Below are positions 1-8,211 of a DNA stretch of 32,366 bases, in pieces. The stretch spans positions 1 through 32,366 of the forward strand of contig CALAVD010000223.1 of NCBI GenBank assembly GCA_937892085.1. The letters are read 5' to 3'. Origin of the DNA: an uncultured Prevotellaceae bacterium (GTDB taxonomy: Bacteria; Bacteroidota; Bacteroidia; Bacteroidales; Muribaculaceae). The notes beneath the pieces were generated by a model. The model searched no databases. It saw nothing but the letters and a program-made list of their open reading frames with translations, and was not told where the DNA came from. Made by a program: the position numbers and the translations under genes. The number at the start of each line of letters is the position of its first letter. Positions within the stretch are counted from its first letter, which is position 1.

Positions 1-6
1 TCTCAT

Positions 7-28
7 TAAGCAGTAAAAAAACTGCTTA
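7..28. repeat. Short perfect hairpin at the left edge
   Basis: TAAGCAGT at 7-14 is the exact inverse of ACTGCTTA at 21-28, with an A-rich loop on the plus strand. It lies past the end of the leftward late operon. It lacks a following T-tract in either direction, so it is only a structural inverted repeat that may help 3'-end formation. Confidence 0.5.
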
Positions 29-46
29 TTCGGGAGAGAGGAATGA

Positions 47-89
47 GGGTGTGTCAAAATTCTGGCACACCCTTTTTGTGTTTTTTTTA
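47..89 (+). terminator. Intrinsic terminator facing the late operon end
   Basis: GGGTGTGTC (47-55) pairs with GGCACACCC (64-72), giving nine pairs with one G-U. On the plus strand the stem is followed by a long T-rich run from 73. The T-tract points it at rightward transcription entering from outside the window. The same stem could also stop the leftward operon that ends at 87, but there it has no U-tract. Confidence 0.6.
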
Positions 90-689
90 TTTCTTGAAAT
101 AAATCAGCAAGGCAAGAATAATGATGCCGGTGACGAGGACCCAAGTCATATCGGGAGGCTTGCTTACAACTGTGCGGTCAACATCCTCGTGAGTGTCCTC
201 TTTCTTGCTCACATCGTTTGTTGTTGTGTCGGTATGGATTTTTGTCTCGTTATCCTTTGACGATAAGTTGCTCGACGCATCGAGGCTGGCACCCACTCCA
301 CGCAGGTAGATGGGTGTCATACCGCCCATGGGCGACGTGCCCTGAGAGAAAAACGGGAAGGAAACCGCCTTCTCGGCGGTTTCGCTTCCCTCTCGGTAGG
401 GCGTCGGTGAAAGATGAGAGAAAGTGGTGATATCGGGTGAAAGCCACATCTCGAGAGTGTCGAAATGCAGTGAAAGGTTTTGCATTGATGTAGACTCGGC
501 GTTGGTCACCTCAATCTCGGTTGTCGCCGACATGGCAGTAGAGTCGACGGCAACCGATGTGGTGACGCTTTTCTGCGAGCGACATCCGCTGCACAGGCAA
601 ATGACTATGCAGAATAGGAAGCCGAGAAAAAATCCTAAAAACACTGAGCACAGGCCAGTAGCACAGCCTTGTTTCTGTTGGTAATCCAT
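87..689 (-). CDS. Two-membrane-segment protein, unknown function
   Basis: This 200-residue protein is the last gene of the leftward late operon. The start at 689 is chosen because it lies one base after the stop of the previous gene (TAACATG), whereas a longer reading frame would overlap that gene. A hydrophobic segment at about residues 11-34 ends in Cys-Ser-Gly-Cys, which could be a membrane anchor or a degenerate lipobox. A second hydrophobic segment with a Lys-Lys tail closes the protein. The middle is polar and Ser/Thr-rich. Its place beside the portal and connector genes suggests a virion or lysis-related role, and a spanin-like protein is possible, but no family was recognised. Confidence 0.7.
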   Translation of the reverse strand: MDYQQKQGCATGLCSVFLGFFLGFLFCIVICLCSGCRSQKSVTTSVAVDSTAMSATTEIEVTNAESTSMQNLSLHFDTLEMWLSPDITTFSHLSPTPYREGSETAEKAVSFPFFSQGTSPMGGMTPIYLRGVGASLDASSNLSSKDNETKIHTDTTTNDVSKKEDTHEDVDRTVVSKPPDMTWVLVTGIIILALLIYFKK

Positions 690-690
690 G

Positions 691-1524
691 TTAAAACCAA
701 TATCCTGTTGACTCTTTTGTGTTCTTAAATGACGGTGTGGCATATAACTCTGCAACACTTGAGGCTCTCCAATCCTCATCATTCTCACGGAGGTAGTTCA
801 CGATGGGATAGACAAGCTTGTAGTGGAACATCTTGCCGTTGAGCAAAGCGATAAGAATATTGACAAGCTTCTTGCCAAGGACACGGTCGTTGGCAGCATC
901 CTCGCTGGTGTCGCTCGAGCACATGGCAGCCGACACACGTTCCATAACCTCAAAGGAGATGTAACGCTCAGCGAGCTTGGTGACATACACGGCAGCAGCA
1001 TCACGCATAGCCAGCAAAGCATCATAACGGCTGGCATAATCGTTGCGCTTATCCCAGGACTCAACAGCCTCCATGTCCTGCAGGGGTGAACTGTAGAGGA
1101 ACTTGCGTTGCGCGCTGTCTTGCCACGAGGCGAGCTGGAAGAGCTGAGGATAGATGCGTGAGATGGCGAAGTCGCGGCGCTCAAGGCAAGACTCAATGAG
1201 TCGCTCTACACGATCTTTGGAGGCTGGTGCTACATTGGTGTTGGATACGATGCCGAAACCGTTGGGGGTGAGCACTAAGTCCAACGATGGGATGGCACGA
1301 CGCAGTGCATCGCAGCCGACAGCGGTGACGCACATGTTGAAAAGAGCGGTGTCCGCCGTGACGGCATTTGCCGTGGCATCACCAAGAATTTGAGATATGA
1401 GCCAGTCTTCGGAGGCAGCTATCTCCAGGGAGATTTTGTCGAACAGCGTTTTCTCGCCTTCGACAACCACAACCTCGTTGCTGAAGACTCGTGAGAGGAT
1501 TTCCTGTGAGGTGATGAATAACAT
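691..1524 (-). CDS. Conserved phage protein, likely connector (DUF6712-like)
   Basis: This 277-residue, mainly helical, soluble protein follows directly after the portal gene. Its length and composition resemble the DUF6712 group that I associate with Bacteroidetes prophages, but this match is from memory. A head-tail connector or adaptor role is inferred from its place just downstream of the portal. No catalytic motif or membrane segment is visible. The gap to the portal stop is 11 bases, so the two are probably co-translated. Confidence 0.6.
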   Translation of the reverse strand: MLFITSQEILSRVFSNEVVVVEGEKTLFDKISLEIAASEDWLISQILGDATANAVTADTALFNMCVTAVGCDALRRAIPSLDLVLTPNGFGIVSNTNVAPASKDRVERLIESCLERRDFAISRIYPQLFQLASWQDSAQRKFLYSSPLQDMEAVESWDKRNDYASRYDALLAMRDAAAVYVTKLAERYISFEVMERVSAAMCSSDTSEDAANDRVLGKKLVNILIALLNGKMFHYKLVYPIVNYLRENDEDWRASSVAELYATPSFKNTKESTGYWF

Positions 1525-1535
1525 AATTGCTGTGT

Positions 1536-2834
1536 TTATGGGTTGGGTTCAAGGGTTACCATCTTGGCATCGCGGTTCTCGTCAAGGGTCGAGAGCTGGA
1601 TGAAGGGAACGCTGACTGTCACACCATGCCACTTGTTGTAGCGGATGAGGATGTTGTGGGGGACAAACATCAAGTCATGAAAGGGCTTCTGAAGGGCCTG
1701 CGCTATGGTGTAAAGCTCTCGCTTGTCGCTGCCGCTGTTGTTGGTCTGAGACTTGCCCGGCACAGAGCCTACGAGGTTGCTGTGCACCTGAAGAGTGAAG
1801 CAAATCATGTTCACCGCCTCCTGGATATCGGTCTCCCAGTCGCCGCCCTCCTTGCTGGAGTCGATGCGGGAAACCACGACCTCATGGCACTCTTTGCCAT
1901 CGGGGGTCATATAGAAGTTGGAGAACCACGTCTTGCCGCTATTCTCGGCTCCAGTGAGGAAGTCGAGTATCTGCTTCTTCTCGGAGGCAACTCGCTTGGC
2001 TTGTTCCTTGGGGTCGGTGATGTGCTCGCGCTTGAAGATGCGGTCAAAATACTTGTCGCTAATCTCGACGTGGTACTTCAAGGGAGCTGTGTTCTTGATT
2101 TTGCTCTCCTTGGCAACAGCGATGAGTCGCTTGATGTTGTACCACTTGGAGCGCAGGAGGCTGGCCCAATAGGGGATGGGATAATAGGTGTGGTCGGCAG
2201 TGGGAACACGGGTGAGAACGGCGAACTTTGTCCCGGTTTTGCGAGACATGAGGTCGCTCATCGGGGCTTGCTCGTCGAGCAAGGGGATGATTTCTACCTC
2301 TGACGCACTGGGGCAGTTGCGCCAGTTGGCATATAGCACATGGCGCATCTTGCCGTGGCTGTCAACCTGCTGGAAGCGGCAATACATGGCTTCCTTGCGC
2401 AACATGCGGACGATCTTTGTCCTATCTTTGCTCAAGATGAATACGGTCACGGCAAAGCCCCAAAACTTAAGGTCTTGAGCCATGCCCATGAAGATTGCCG
2501 GCAGCTGGTTGTCGACCTCCCAGTCTTCTACTTCTTTGCGCACCTTGGAGGTGGCTTCATCGGTGTTATAGGTGAGACCATTGCCATAGCACATCTGCGC
2601 ATTCCACATGAGGCACGTGGATAGCGTCTCATCGCTCTCGATGAGCTCGAGGACGCTGTAGGGCATAAGGTCATCACCTCCCCAGGGAATGTAGCTGATT
2701 TGGTCGTTCACACGGATGGGGCTAAGCTCGCCATCTTCCCTGAAGACTTTGCTCGAGTCAATGCTGAACGCTGCGCGCGCCGATACTCCAGGAATATCTT
2801 CGACGCTCTGTATCATATATTTTGGAATGCTCAT
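1536..2834 (-). CDS. Phage portal protein
   Basis: This 432-residue protein would form the ring at the unique capsid vertex through which DNA is packaged. The N-terminal part has the portal-like stretch PWGGDDLMPYSVLELIE followed by a conserved 'SDETLSTCLMWNAQMCYGNG' segment. The C-terminal part carries NNSGSDKRELYTIAQALQKP, which resembles the stem and crown helices of portals from Bacteroidetes phages. Its ATG overlaps the stop of the upstream 77-residue gene (ATGA), indicating translational coupling. Terminase genes lie just upstream in the same transcription direction, supporting the call. Confidence 0.85.
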   Translation of the reverse strand: MSIPKYMIQSVEDIPGVSARAAFSIDSSKVFREDGELSPIRVNDQISYIPWGGDDLMPYSVLELIESDETLSTCLMWNAQMCYGNGLTYNTDEATSKVRKEVEDWEVDNQLPAIFMGMAQDLKFWGFAVTVFILSKDRTKIVRMLRKEAMYCRFQQVDSHGKMRHVLYANWRNCPSASEVEIIPLLDEQAPMSDLMSRKTGTKFAVLTRVPTADHTYYPIPYWASLLRSKWYNIKRLIAVAKESKIKNTAPLKYHVEISDKYFDRIFKREHITDPKEQAKRVASEKKQILDFLTGAENSGKTWFSNFYMTPDGKECHEVVVSRIDSSKEGGDWETDIQEAVNMICFTLQVHSNLVGSVPGKSQTNNSGSDKRELYTIAQALQKPFHDLMFVPHNILIRYNKWHGVTVSVPFIQLSTLDENRDAKMVTLEPNP

Positions 2835-3064
2835 AGAATTATATCTATATCATTAATTTTGAACAAACATACATCTCGCAAGGTGCGAATCTGGCGGGAA
2901 TCAAGCAACTTCACCTGCCGAGTGCCTGAGCGGAAGTTATAACGCAAGCCAACGCAGTTTTTATAATGCAGTACCCGTCCATCAGAGGCCCAAAGCCACA
3001 AATCTACAGGGTCGCCGGAGTCGATGATCTTGCGGGCAGTGGTTATATGTATCTTGGAGGCCAT
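2831..3064 (-). CDS. Small conserved protein before portal
   Basis: This 77-residue basic protein is linked by overlaps on both sides. Its start shares one base with the stop of the upstream gene (TGATG), and its stop overlaps the portal start (ATGA). The sequence looks like a compact mixed alpha/beta fold with several Arg/Lys residues, and it has no recognised motif. The tight coupling suggests a part in virion assembly, but the function is unknown. Confidence 0.7.
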   Translation of the reverse strand: MASKIHITTARKIIDSGDPVDLWLWASDGRVLHYKNCVGLRYNFRSGTRQVKLLDSRQIRTLRDVCLFKINDIDIIL

Positions 3065-4119
3065 CAGTCAAACACAGTGTTATATTCATCGCTAAAAATG
3101 CCATCATCGACAACGACATCCGCTTTGCCCTTGCCGCGGCCATGGAGGTAACGCCAAGTGAACTTGCCGGTAGGCAGCTTGCCACGCTCATCAGAGAACT
3201 CGCAGGTGCGGGAGCTGATTACTATCTCATCGCACGAGGGGAGGACGTAGCAACTTGGTGACTCGCAAAGCTGCTCAACGAGCAGGGCTTCATCGTTGGA
3301 GAGTGGAGCGGTCTCCACTTCATACTCGGTCTCATGGGTCACGGAAGCCAAAACAGAGGACCTTCTCACCTGTGCCACGTTGCGGGAGCCAGCTTGCTTC
3401 TTCTCGGTTACGCAGTTGAGAGGCAAGAGCTCGGGGGCGTTGAAGTAGTTCCTGAAGAGGAAGGTCGCATCAGGCGACAAGGGAAGGGTGAAATAGTTCA
3501 TCTCCCTATCACCAAGATGCAGCGTGATAAAAACCACATTGTCAACATCGGCAAGTTCCATGATGTCGGCAACAGTGAACTCTACATAATTGCAGGTTGG
3601 CACGCTGCTTGAGCCGCGGATGAGCGTGCTGCTGGAGTCGTCGACATCCTTGACACGCACAGCGCCATCGGTGTTGTAGCCCACCTGAAGATGCAGGATA
3701 TCGCTCTCGGCACCGGTGGGGTCGTAGTAATAAAGCTTCTCCAACACATCATCGACAAGGCGTTTTGACCGAACAGACGTGAGGAAATTGGTTTCACAGA
3801 ACTCATAGCAGCCCATCTCCATGTCGGCAACACTATAGACGACATCGAATTGGCAGAGCTGCGTGCTGGTGCTGCCACTGACATCAGAGACAGTGACGAC
3901 AGAGTGAATAGCCCCAGCGTCAACCATGCGCTGCTCCACGAGCTCGGCAAGCTCCACAAGTTGCGCCTGGTTGCTGCTGTTGGAGAAGAGGGTGAGACGC
4001 AGAATCTCTGTGCCATCAACATCAATAGCAACGTCAATGCTGCCGGTGACGGATATCGTCAAGTCTGGTATGTCGCCAGACCAGTAGAAGGTGGATAATA
4101 CGTTTACTATTGATGCCAT
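3064..4119 (-). CDS. Probable virion structural protein, beta-rich
   Basis: This 351-residue protein is rich in Val, Thr, Ser and Asp and looks like a beta-structured virion component. The start at 4119 is preferred over an upstream ATG at 4239. The longer version would add a hydrophobic leader that runs across the terminator hairpin at 4169-4198 and into the terminase gene end. An A/T-rich stretch with a possible TAAATTTG -7 box lies just upstream of 4119. It starts the sub-operon that continues with the 77-residue protein and the portal. A tail-tip, minor tail or receptor-binding role is possible; nothing diagnostic was seen. Confidence 0.7.
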   Translation of the reverse strand: MASIVNVLSTFYWSGDIPDLTISVTGSIDVAIDVDGTEILRLTLFSNSSNQAQLVELAELVEQRMVDAGAIHSVVTVSDVSGSTSTQLCQFDVVYSVADMEMGCYEFCETNFLTSVRSKRLVDDVLEKLYYYDPTGAESDILHLQVGYNTDGAVRVKDVDDSSSTLIRGSSSVPTCNYVEFTVADIMELADVDNVVFITLHLGDREMNYFTLPLSPDATFLFRNYFNAPELLPLNCVTEKKQAGSRNVAQVRRSSVLASVTHETEYEVETAPLSNDEALLVEQLCESPSCYVLPSCDEIVISSRTCEFSDERGKLPTGKFTWRYLHGRGKGKADVVVDDGIFSDEYNTVFD

Positions 4120-4136
4120 ATATTTTATTTTTTTGT

Positions 4137-4144
4137 CAAATTTA
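4137..4144 (-). promoter_or_regulatory. Possible promoter (-7 box) of the portal sub-operon
   Basis: TAAATTTG fits the Bacteroidetes TAnnTTTG -7 consensus and lies 18 bases before the chosen start at 4119, just beyond the terminase terminator. No convincing -33 TTTG is present, so confidence is low. Confidence 0.35.
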
Positions 4145-4160
4145 TAATGTTTACTGATTT

Positions 4161-4198
4161 GATTAAAAGACAGCCCAACCCTCACGAGCAGGGCTGCC
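4161..4198 (-). terminator. Terminator after terminase large subunit
   Basis: On the minus strand GGCAGCCC and GGGCTGTC form eight pairs with one G-U and are followed by TTTTAATC. The hairpin lies 37 bases past the terminase stop codon. The U-tract is short, so read-through into the portal sub-operon is likely. Confidence 0.6.
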
Positions 4199-4235
4199 AT
4201 CACGTTTAAGATGATTACTAACAATAAAAAATCAA

Positions 4236-5882
4236 TCAAGAAATTCCAGAAATCATTGTCGATGAAACGGAGTCAAAGGATTGCTGCGGAAGTTTCTCGC
4301 AGCCTATATATAGAGTGTCGAAAGCATCGGTGCCGTCGGTGCGGTGCTCGAGCAGGTTTTCCTCGTTCTCGGCAAGTTTCTCGCCAGCCTTATGCTTGCG
4401 GAATCCGTTACGGCCACGGATTACTCCAGCTGATTGGATGGCGAGAATGAGGTCGTCGTTGTTCTGACGGTTGAGCATCGGCGTGAGGGTCTGCTTCCCG
4501 GCAAAGCCCTGGTTGATGAGAAGGTACTTCTCGGCGTGCTTCATAGGATGCCCGAGATACACATCGTTGACAAACCACCCATGCTGCTCAAAGGCATTCT
4601 TGATGACCCAGTGGAAGTCTTGCTCATTGACGGCGTAGTTGCTGCCTAAAGCGGTGCTGTCGTAGTAGAACACCACCTCTTTGCTCTGGTGATGCTTGTA
4701 GTAGATGCAGAAGTCATCAACAAGCTCGGGCAACTTACGCTCATACTTGACGTAGAAGCTTTTAAGCACAAGCAGCTTGCCGTCTCGAGGCTGTCCGGCA
4801 ACGAGCCAGTTGATGTTGGCGTTGTAGTCCATACCTATGCAGATGGGCGACAACGGGTCTAAGTCGGCATCGGCGCGGCAGTCAAGGGTGCCGGACTTGA
4901 AGGTCTCTTGCCAATCAAGGGAGTCAAGATACTTGAAGTCGCTGGCATCATATTTGTGCTTCTCGCGCATCGACGAATAGAAGCCGTCTTTGGCGATGCC
5001 TATGCGCTGGCACAGAATTGACGTTTGGAACGTCAAAGGCGTGAGGTCACGCTTCATCTGCTTGATATAGTTCTCGCCTAACAGCTGCAGGTTCTCTATG
5101 GACGAGTATTCTTTGTAATACACCGCCACAGAGCGCATCTTGTTAAGGTCACGGTCGAGATAGCGGATGCGGTTGCGGAGGTAGCTGGGCACGTCCTTGC
5201 CCTTTGCCTTGAGGTCGCGAACTCGCTGCTTGAGCTGCCATATCTTATACACAGTGCCCTCGATGGTGGAGATCAGCTCCGAGTCCATCTTGTCCCTGTA
5301 ATGCAAAAACCAGCTGCCTTTGGAGGTCTGGGGCATATCGCTCAAAATCATCATGCTGTGGTTGCAGGAATGACTCCCGAAGAAGGACTTGATGCCGCCA
5401 TTGGCGGGAAGTGTCTCGTCTTTCAACTTATCATAATTGATAAATTTCGCCTCATCGATGAGCAGCCAGGATAACGTGAGGGAGTTGCTGGAGCCCGGAC
5501 GGTCCTGGGAGATAATGACAGCCACACTGCCGTTGTAGAACGTGATGACATGGGTGTAGTCGGCTGGCTCGATAATGGGCTTGCCAAAGGTCTTGGGTGG
5601 TCGCTTGCCAACGACATAATGCACGTCGCGGAGGAATCCCCAGCGGTGCCAGGCAGCCAACAGGCCGGGGATGGTGTTGGTCAAGCCGTGTTTGAAGGTG
5701 GGAACGACAATGCCGCCAGTGCTGCCTACCATGCGCTGCATGTTGCGCAACACGAAAGGCGCGGCAATGCTGTCGGTCTTGCCGGTACGCCTACCGGCGA
5801 CAATGACAGTGGTCTTGGCACTGATGAGCTGCGTCAAACGCTGTGGCTTGTTAAAGTATATTTCTTTCTTTGGCGTTTCCAT
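4236..5882 (-). CDS. terL: Terminase large subunit (packaging ATPase and nuclease)
   Basis: This 548-residue protein is the motor that pumps and cuts phage DNA. The N-terminal ATPase has Walker A AGRRTGKT at residues 29-36 and Walker B LLIDEA ending at Asp143-Glu144. The C-terminal RNase H-like nuclease shows CIGMDYN with Asp352, FYYDST with Asp408, and HRTDGTDAFD with Asp519 and Asp522. The ATG at 5882 is chosen because it precedes the first conserved sequence; an in-frame ATG at 5945 would lie deep inside the small-subunit gene. It overlaps that gene by 32 bases. Confidence 0.93.
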   Translation of the reverse strand: METPKKEIYFNKPQRLTQLISAKTTVIVAGRRTGKTDSIAAPFVLRNMQRMVGSTGGIVVPTFKHGLTNTIPGLLAAWHRWGFLRDVHYVVGKRPPKTFGKPIIEPADYTHVITFYNGSVAVIISQDRPGSSNSLTLSWLLIDEAKFINYDKLKDETLPANGGIKSFFGSHSCNHSMMILSDMPQTSKGSWFLHYRDKMDSELISTIEGTVYKIWQLKQRVRDLKAKGKDVPSYLRNRIRYLDRDLNKMRSVAVYYKEYSSIENLQLLGENYIKQMKRDLTPLTFQTSILCQRIGIAKDGFYSSMREKHKYDASDFKYLDSLDWQETFKSGTLDCRADADLDPLSPICIGMDYNANINWLVAGQPRDGKLLVLKSFYVKYERKLPELVDDFCIYYKHHQSKEVVFYYDSTALGSNYAVNEQDFHWVIKNAFEQHGWFVNDVYLGHPMKHAEKYLLINQGFAGKQTLTPMLNRQNNDDLILAIQSAGVIRGRNGFRKHKAGEKLAENEENLLEHRTDGTDAFDTLYIGCEKLPQQSFDSVSSTMISGIS

Positions 5883-6486
5883 CGTCGTTCTCGCTCCACA
5901 GGTCGCCTTCCTCGAGGTCGGCTTCCTCATATTCCACGTCGTCAATGTCTATGGTCTCGGCGCGGTATTTCTCAATCATGCGGGAAATTTTCTCGTCGAT
6001 ATTCGGGATGGGCTTGATGCCAAGCACACTGGGATCTTGAGTGGCTGTGAAAGGCTGCACCACAATGAGGTCGAAGGGCATGGTCTGCTCGTCCTCGAGG
6101 TCAACACGGTTGAGCTTGCCGTAGCTGGTGGCTGCTCGCTCCATGGTCTTTGAGTCTTTGCGCTTGCGAGCCATCTGATAGGTCTCAAGGAGCATCTGGT
6201 TGGTCTTCCAGCGATGCCAGTCACGGTTGGCGGAACTCAACGCCGGCATGAGCTGCTTGATAATCGCCAAATCGGCATAGATGGCTGTGTCGCTAACGCT
6301 GTAGCGGGCAGCGAACTCTTCTACAAACTGGCGGTCACGAGCATCGGGATTGGCGAGCATCCACAGATACTCGTCACGCACGCGCACGACACGGGAGCAG
6401 GTGATGGCATCATATTTCTCCTGCAGCTCGGCTAACGGCGTGAAAAGGTCCACGCGGCACACTTCTATGGTCTTGGGCAACGGCAT
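5851..6486 (-). CDS. Terminase small subunit (probable)
   Basis: This 211-residue protein directly precedes and overlaps the large terminase. It has a helix-turn-helix-like stretch (FAARYSVSDTAIYADL, about residues 58-73), a helical middle and a very acidic C-terminus of the kind that contacts the large subunit. Recognition of packaging DNA is inferred from position and the HTH. Its start shares bases with the stop of the preceding gene (TAATG), so translation is coupled. Confidence 0.75.
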   Translation of the reverse strand: MPLPKTIEVCRVDLFTPLAELQEKYDAITCSRVVRVRDEYLWMLANPDARDRQFVEEFAARYSVSDTAIYADLAIIKQLMPALSSANRDWHRWKTNQMLLETYQMARKRKDSKTMERAATSYGKLNRVDLEDEQTMPFDLIVVQPFTATQDPSVLGIKPIPNIDEKISRMIEKYRAETIDIDDVEYEEADLEEGDLWSENDDGNAKERNIL

Positions 6487-6761
6487 TACTCGTCATCCTC
6501 CATGTCGAGCAACGCACGACGGCTGTTCTCCAGCGCCAAAGGGCTGCCAACACGGGCAAGCATTATCTCCTGCTTGCGCAGCTCCAGCTTGGTTGACACC
6601 TTGCCACGGTGGTAGGCCTTCTCGGCTTCGCTGCCTTTGACGGCGATGTCACGGCGAAGCACCTCGCCAGGAACGTCAATGAGGCTCGCAATCTCGCTGA
6701 TGGTCATATACAGCGAGGCGAGCTTCTCAATCTTCTCTAAGTCGTTGGGCGAATACATCAT
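6486..6761 (-). CDS. Small HTH protein upstream of terminase
   Basis: This 91-residue protein has a probable helix-turn-helix (MTISEIASLIDVPGEVLRRD, about residues 19-38) followed by a charged helical C-terminus. It resembles the DNA-binding half of a small terminase, so it may assist packaging-site recognition or be an accessory DNA-binding protein. Its ATG overlaps the end of the PLD-like gene by 35 bases, and its stop overlaps the next start. Confidence 0.65.
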   Translation of the reverse strand: MMYSPNDLEKIEKLASLYMTISEIASLIDVPGEVLRRDIAVKGSEAEKAYHRGKVSTKLELRKQEIMLARVGSPLALENSRRALLDMEDDE

Positions 6762-7254
6762 TAAACGGCACGGAATGATAGGTTATTAAATCATCGTATT
6801 GAATTCTCAACGTGGAGAACACGTCTGTATCTGTGGTGACAATGGCACTCTCGTAACGGTTGCCTCGTGTGAGGTTCTGACTCATCACCACAGAGGCGCG
6901 GCGCCCATCCACAGGGTTGATAACGAGCAAAACCTTGCTGTGGTTGTCGGCAAGATAGACTTCGTCAATCACCTGGGAGATGAACGGCCACAGCTTGAGG
7001 GTCTTGTTGGTGGCTTTCAAGTCGAGGGCTAAGCAGAACTGAATCGGCTTAAAATCTTGCTCAATAAAATATAAGCGCCGCAAAAACTCCTCAGATATCG
7101 AGAATGTGGTCAAATAGACCTTACACCCTTCTCCATACTGGCTTAAAATCCACTCCAGCACATCGGCAACTTGAAGGCTGTTGGTGATATAGGCTTGTAC
7201 CTGGTTGTCTTCTAACGGAGATAGGAAGTCGCTTATCGAAGTGTTGCGCTTCAT
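6727..7254 (-). CDS. PLD-like (HKD) protein with degenerate motif
   Basis: This 175-residue protein shows a single phospholipase-D-type active site. His105-x-Lys107 is followed by a SQN element (residues 125-127) where the family has GSxN, and by Glu135 after a Gly-Asn-Arg-Tyr. The Asp of the HxKx4D motif is not in its usual place; Asp116 is the nearest. Single-motif members such as the Nuc nuclease act as dimers, so a nuclease or nucleic-acid end-processing role is more likely than a lipase, although an inactive structural copy is possible. Its ATG overlaps the stop of the preceding gene (ATGA). Confidence 0.6.
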   Translation of the reverse strand: MKRNTSISDFLSPLEDNQVQAYITNSLQVADVLEWILSQYGEGCKVYLTTFSISEEFLRRLYFIEQDFKPIQFCLALDLKATNKTLKLWPFISQVIDEVYLADNHSKVLLVINPVDGRRASVVMSQNLTRGNRYESAIVTTDTDVFSTLRIQYDDLITYHSVPFNDVFAQRLRED

Positions 7255-7472
7255 CGGTCTTGTTGCCTCAGAACTCTATGCGGTTTTGAACCAGCATGCT
7301 TGCTACCGTCAAAGGTTACTAAATATCGGTGATAACGCTCGGCCACGGTCTCGATGTGCTCGATCTTTCCAAATGGCGATGTCTTTACCCACTTGTGGCT
7401 GCCTTCGCCTTTGAAGCCACATCGGTTGCGCCGACGCTGGCGGCTATTCAGTCTTGCTTTCATAATTGTCAT
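7251..7472 (-). CDS. Small basic protein, possible nucleic-acid binder
   Basis: This 73-residue protein is very rich in Arg, Lys and His, beginning with RLNSRQRRRNRCGFKG. A second ATG at 7463 is an equally good start. It overlaps the end of the upstream helical gene by 20-29 bases and the start of the PLD-like gene by four bases. The basic composition suggests nucleic-acid binding. It is only 73 residues and without a recognised family, but the coupled overlaps on both sides favour a real gene. Confidence 0.55.
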   Translation of the reverse strand: MTIMKARLNSRQRRRNRCGFKGEGSHKWVKTSPFGKIEHIETVAERYHRYLVTFDGSKHAGSKPHRVLRQQDR

Positions 7473-8211
7473 TTTCTATAATTCCTAATTCCTTAAGCTC
7501 AGCAGTCATCTTCTCTTTTGGGTTGATGACCTTAGCATAGGCTTCTGAAAGCTTAGCTTTTAGCTCGGGAGTGGGATTCTCACGATAACGCTTCTTGTTG
7601 AGATTGATGAAGCCCATGGCACGCTTGGCAGCCTCACGAGCATCAAGAATGGATTCTTCTTGCTCGTCCTCGGCCTTATTGGTGTCGTAAGCGTCGTAGC
7701 GAGCCCAGTTCTCATGTAGCTGTTTGTCGAGCTCTATAAGCTCCTTCAGGAACGGATATCGGTCGCTGTCGGGGCAGATGCCAGGCTGATTAGTGAGGAT
7801 GCGTAGGCGTACATGAACCTCACGCATGCGCTGAACAAGGGTCTTGTTCTCGACATAGAGCGACTGGATTTCGAGAGGCAGAGTGTCGTGGTCGGCACGC
7901 TTGCCGGCGACAAACTCGCTGGCGGGGTTGTCTTCCTGAAGGGCAAGATGCGCACTCTCGATGCGGTCAACCTTGCGAGCCATCTCCTCTACCTGCTCAT
8001 GGGTGATTTCCTGCACGTTCTTGTTGTAGTATTTCTTTAGCTGATACTCAACGTGGGAGGCATACTTGTGTGGAAAACGCACAGCGTTACGGTACATCAA
8101 CACATTGCGGTTGATTTTGAGGAGGATGGTTGCGCCCTCCTCGATGTTGCGTGAGTCGGATGGTGACTCCAGCCACTCACGCAGGCGTTTCTGTAATTTC
8201 TTGTCAATCAT
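7444..8211 (-). CDS. Helical coiled-coil-like phage protein, unknown
   Basis: This 255-residue protein is almost entirely charged helix, with long Glu/Lys/Arg heptad-like runs (for example residues 60-95 and 110-150). No enzyme motif or membrane segment is visible. Its ATG overlaps the stop of the PRTase-like gene (ATGA), so the two are translationally coupled. A scaffold or bridging role within the PRTase/PLD cassette, or in head assembly, is possible but not shown. Confidence 0.7.
   Translation of the reverse strand: MIDKKLQKRLREWLESPSDSRNIEEGATILLKINRNVLMYRNAVRFPHKYASHVEYQLKKYYNKNVQEITHEQVEEMARKVDRIESAHLALQEDNPASEFVAGKRADHDTLPLEIQSLYVENKTLVQRMREVHVRLRILTNQPGICPDSDRYPFLKELIELDKQLHENWARYDAYDTNKAEDEQEESILDAREAAKRAMGFINLNKKRYRENPTPELKAKLSEAYAKVINPKEKMTAELKELGIIENDNYESKTE

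Noticed and set aside
1527..2303. Long plus-strand frame inside the portal gene
   Set aside because: It is antisense to a confident portal gene and has Val/Gly/Leu-rich composition typical of a reverse-frame shadow of G/C-rich codons.
5550..6153. Plus-strand frames opposite terminase genes
   Set aside because: They are antisense to genes with clear motifs and show no start context or promoter.
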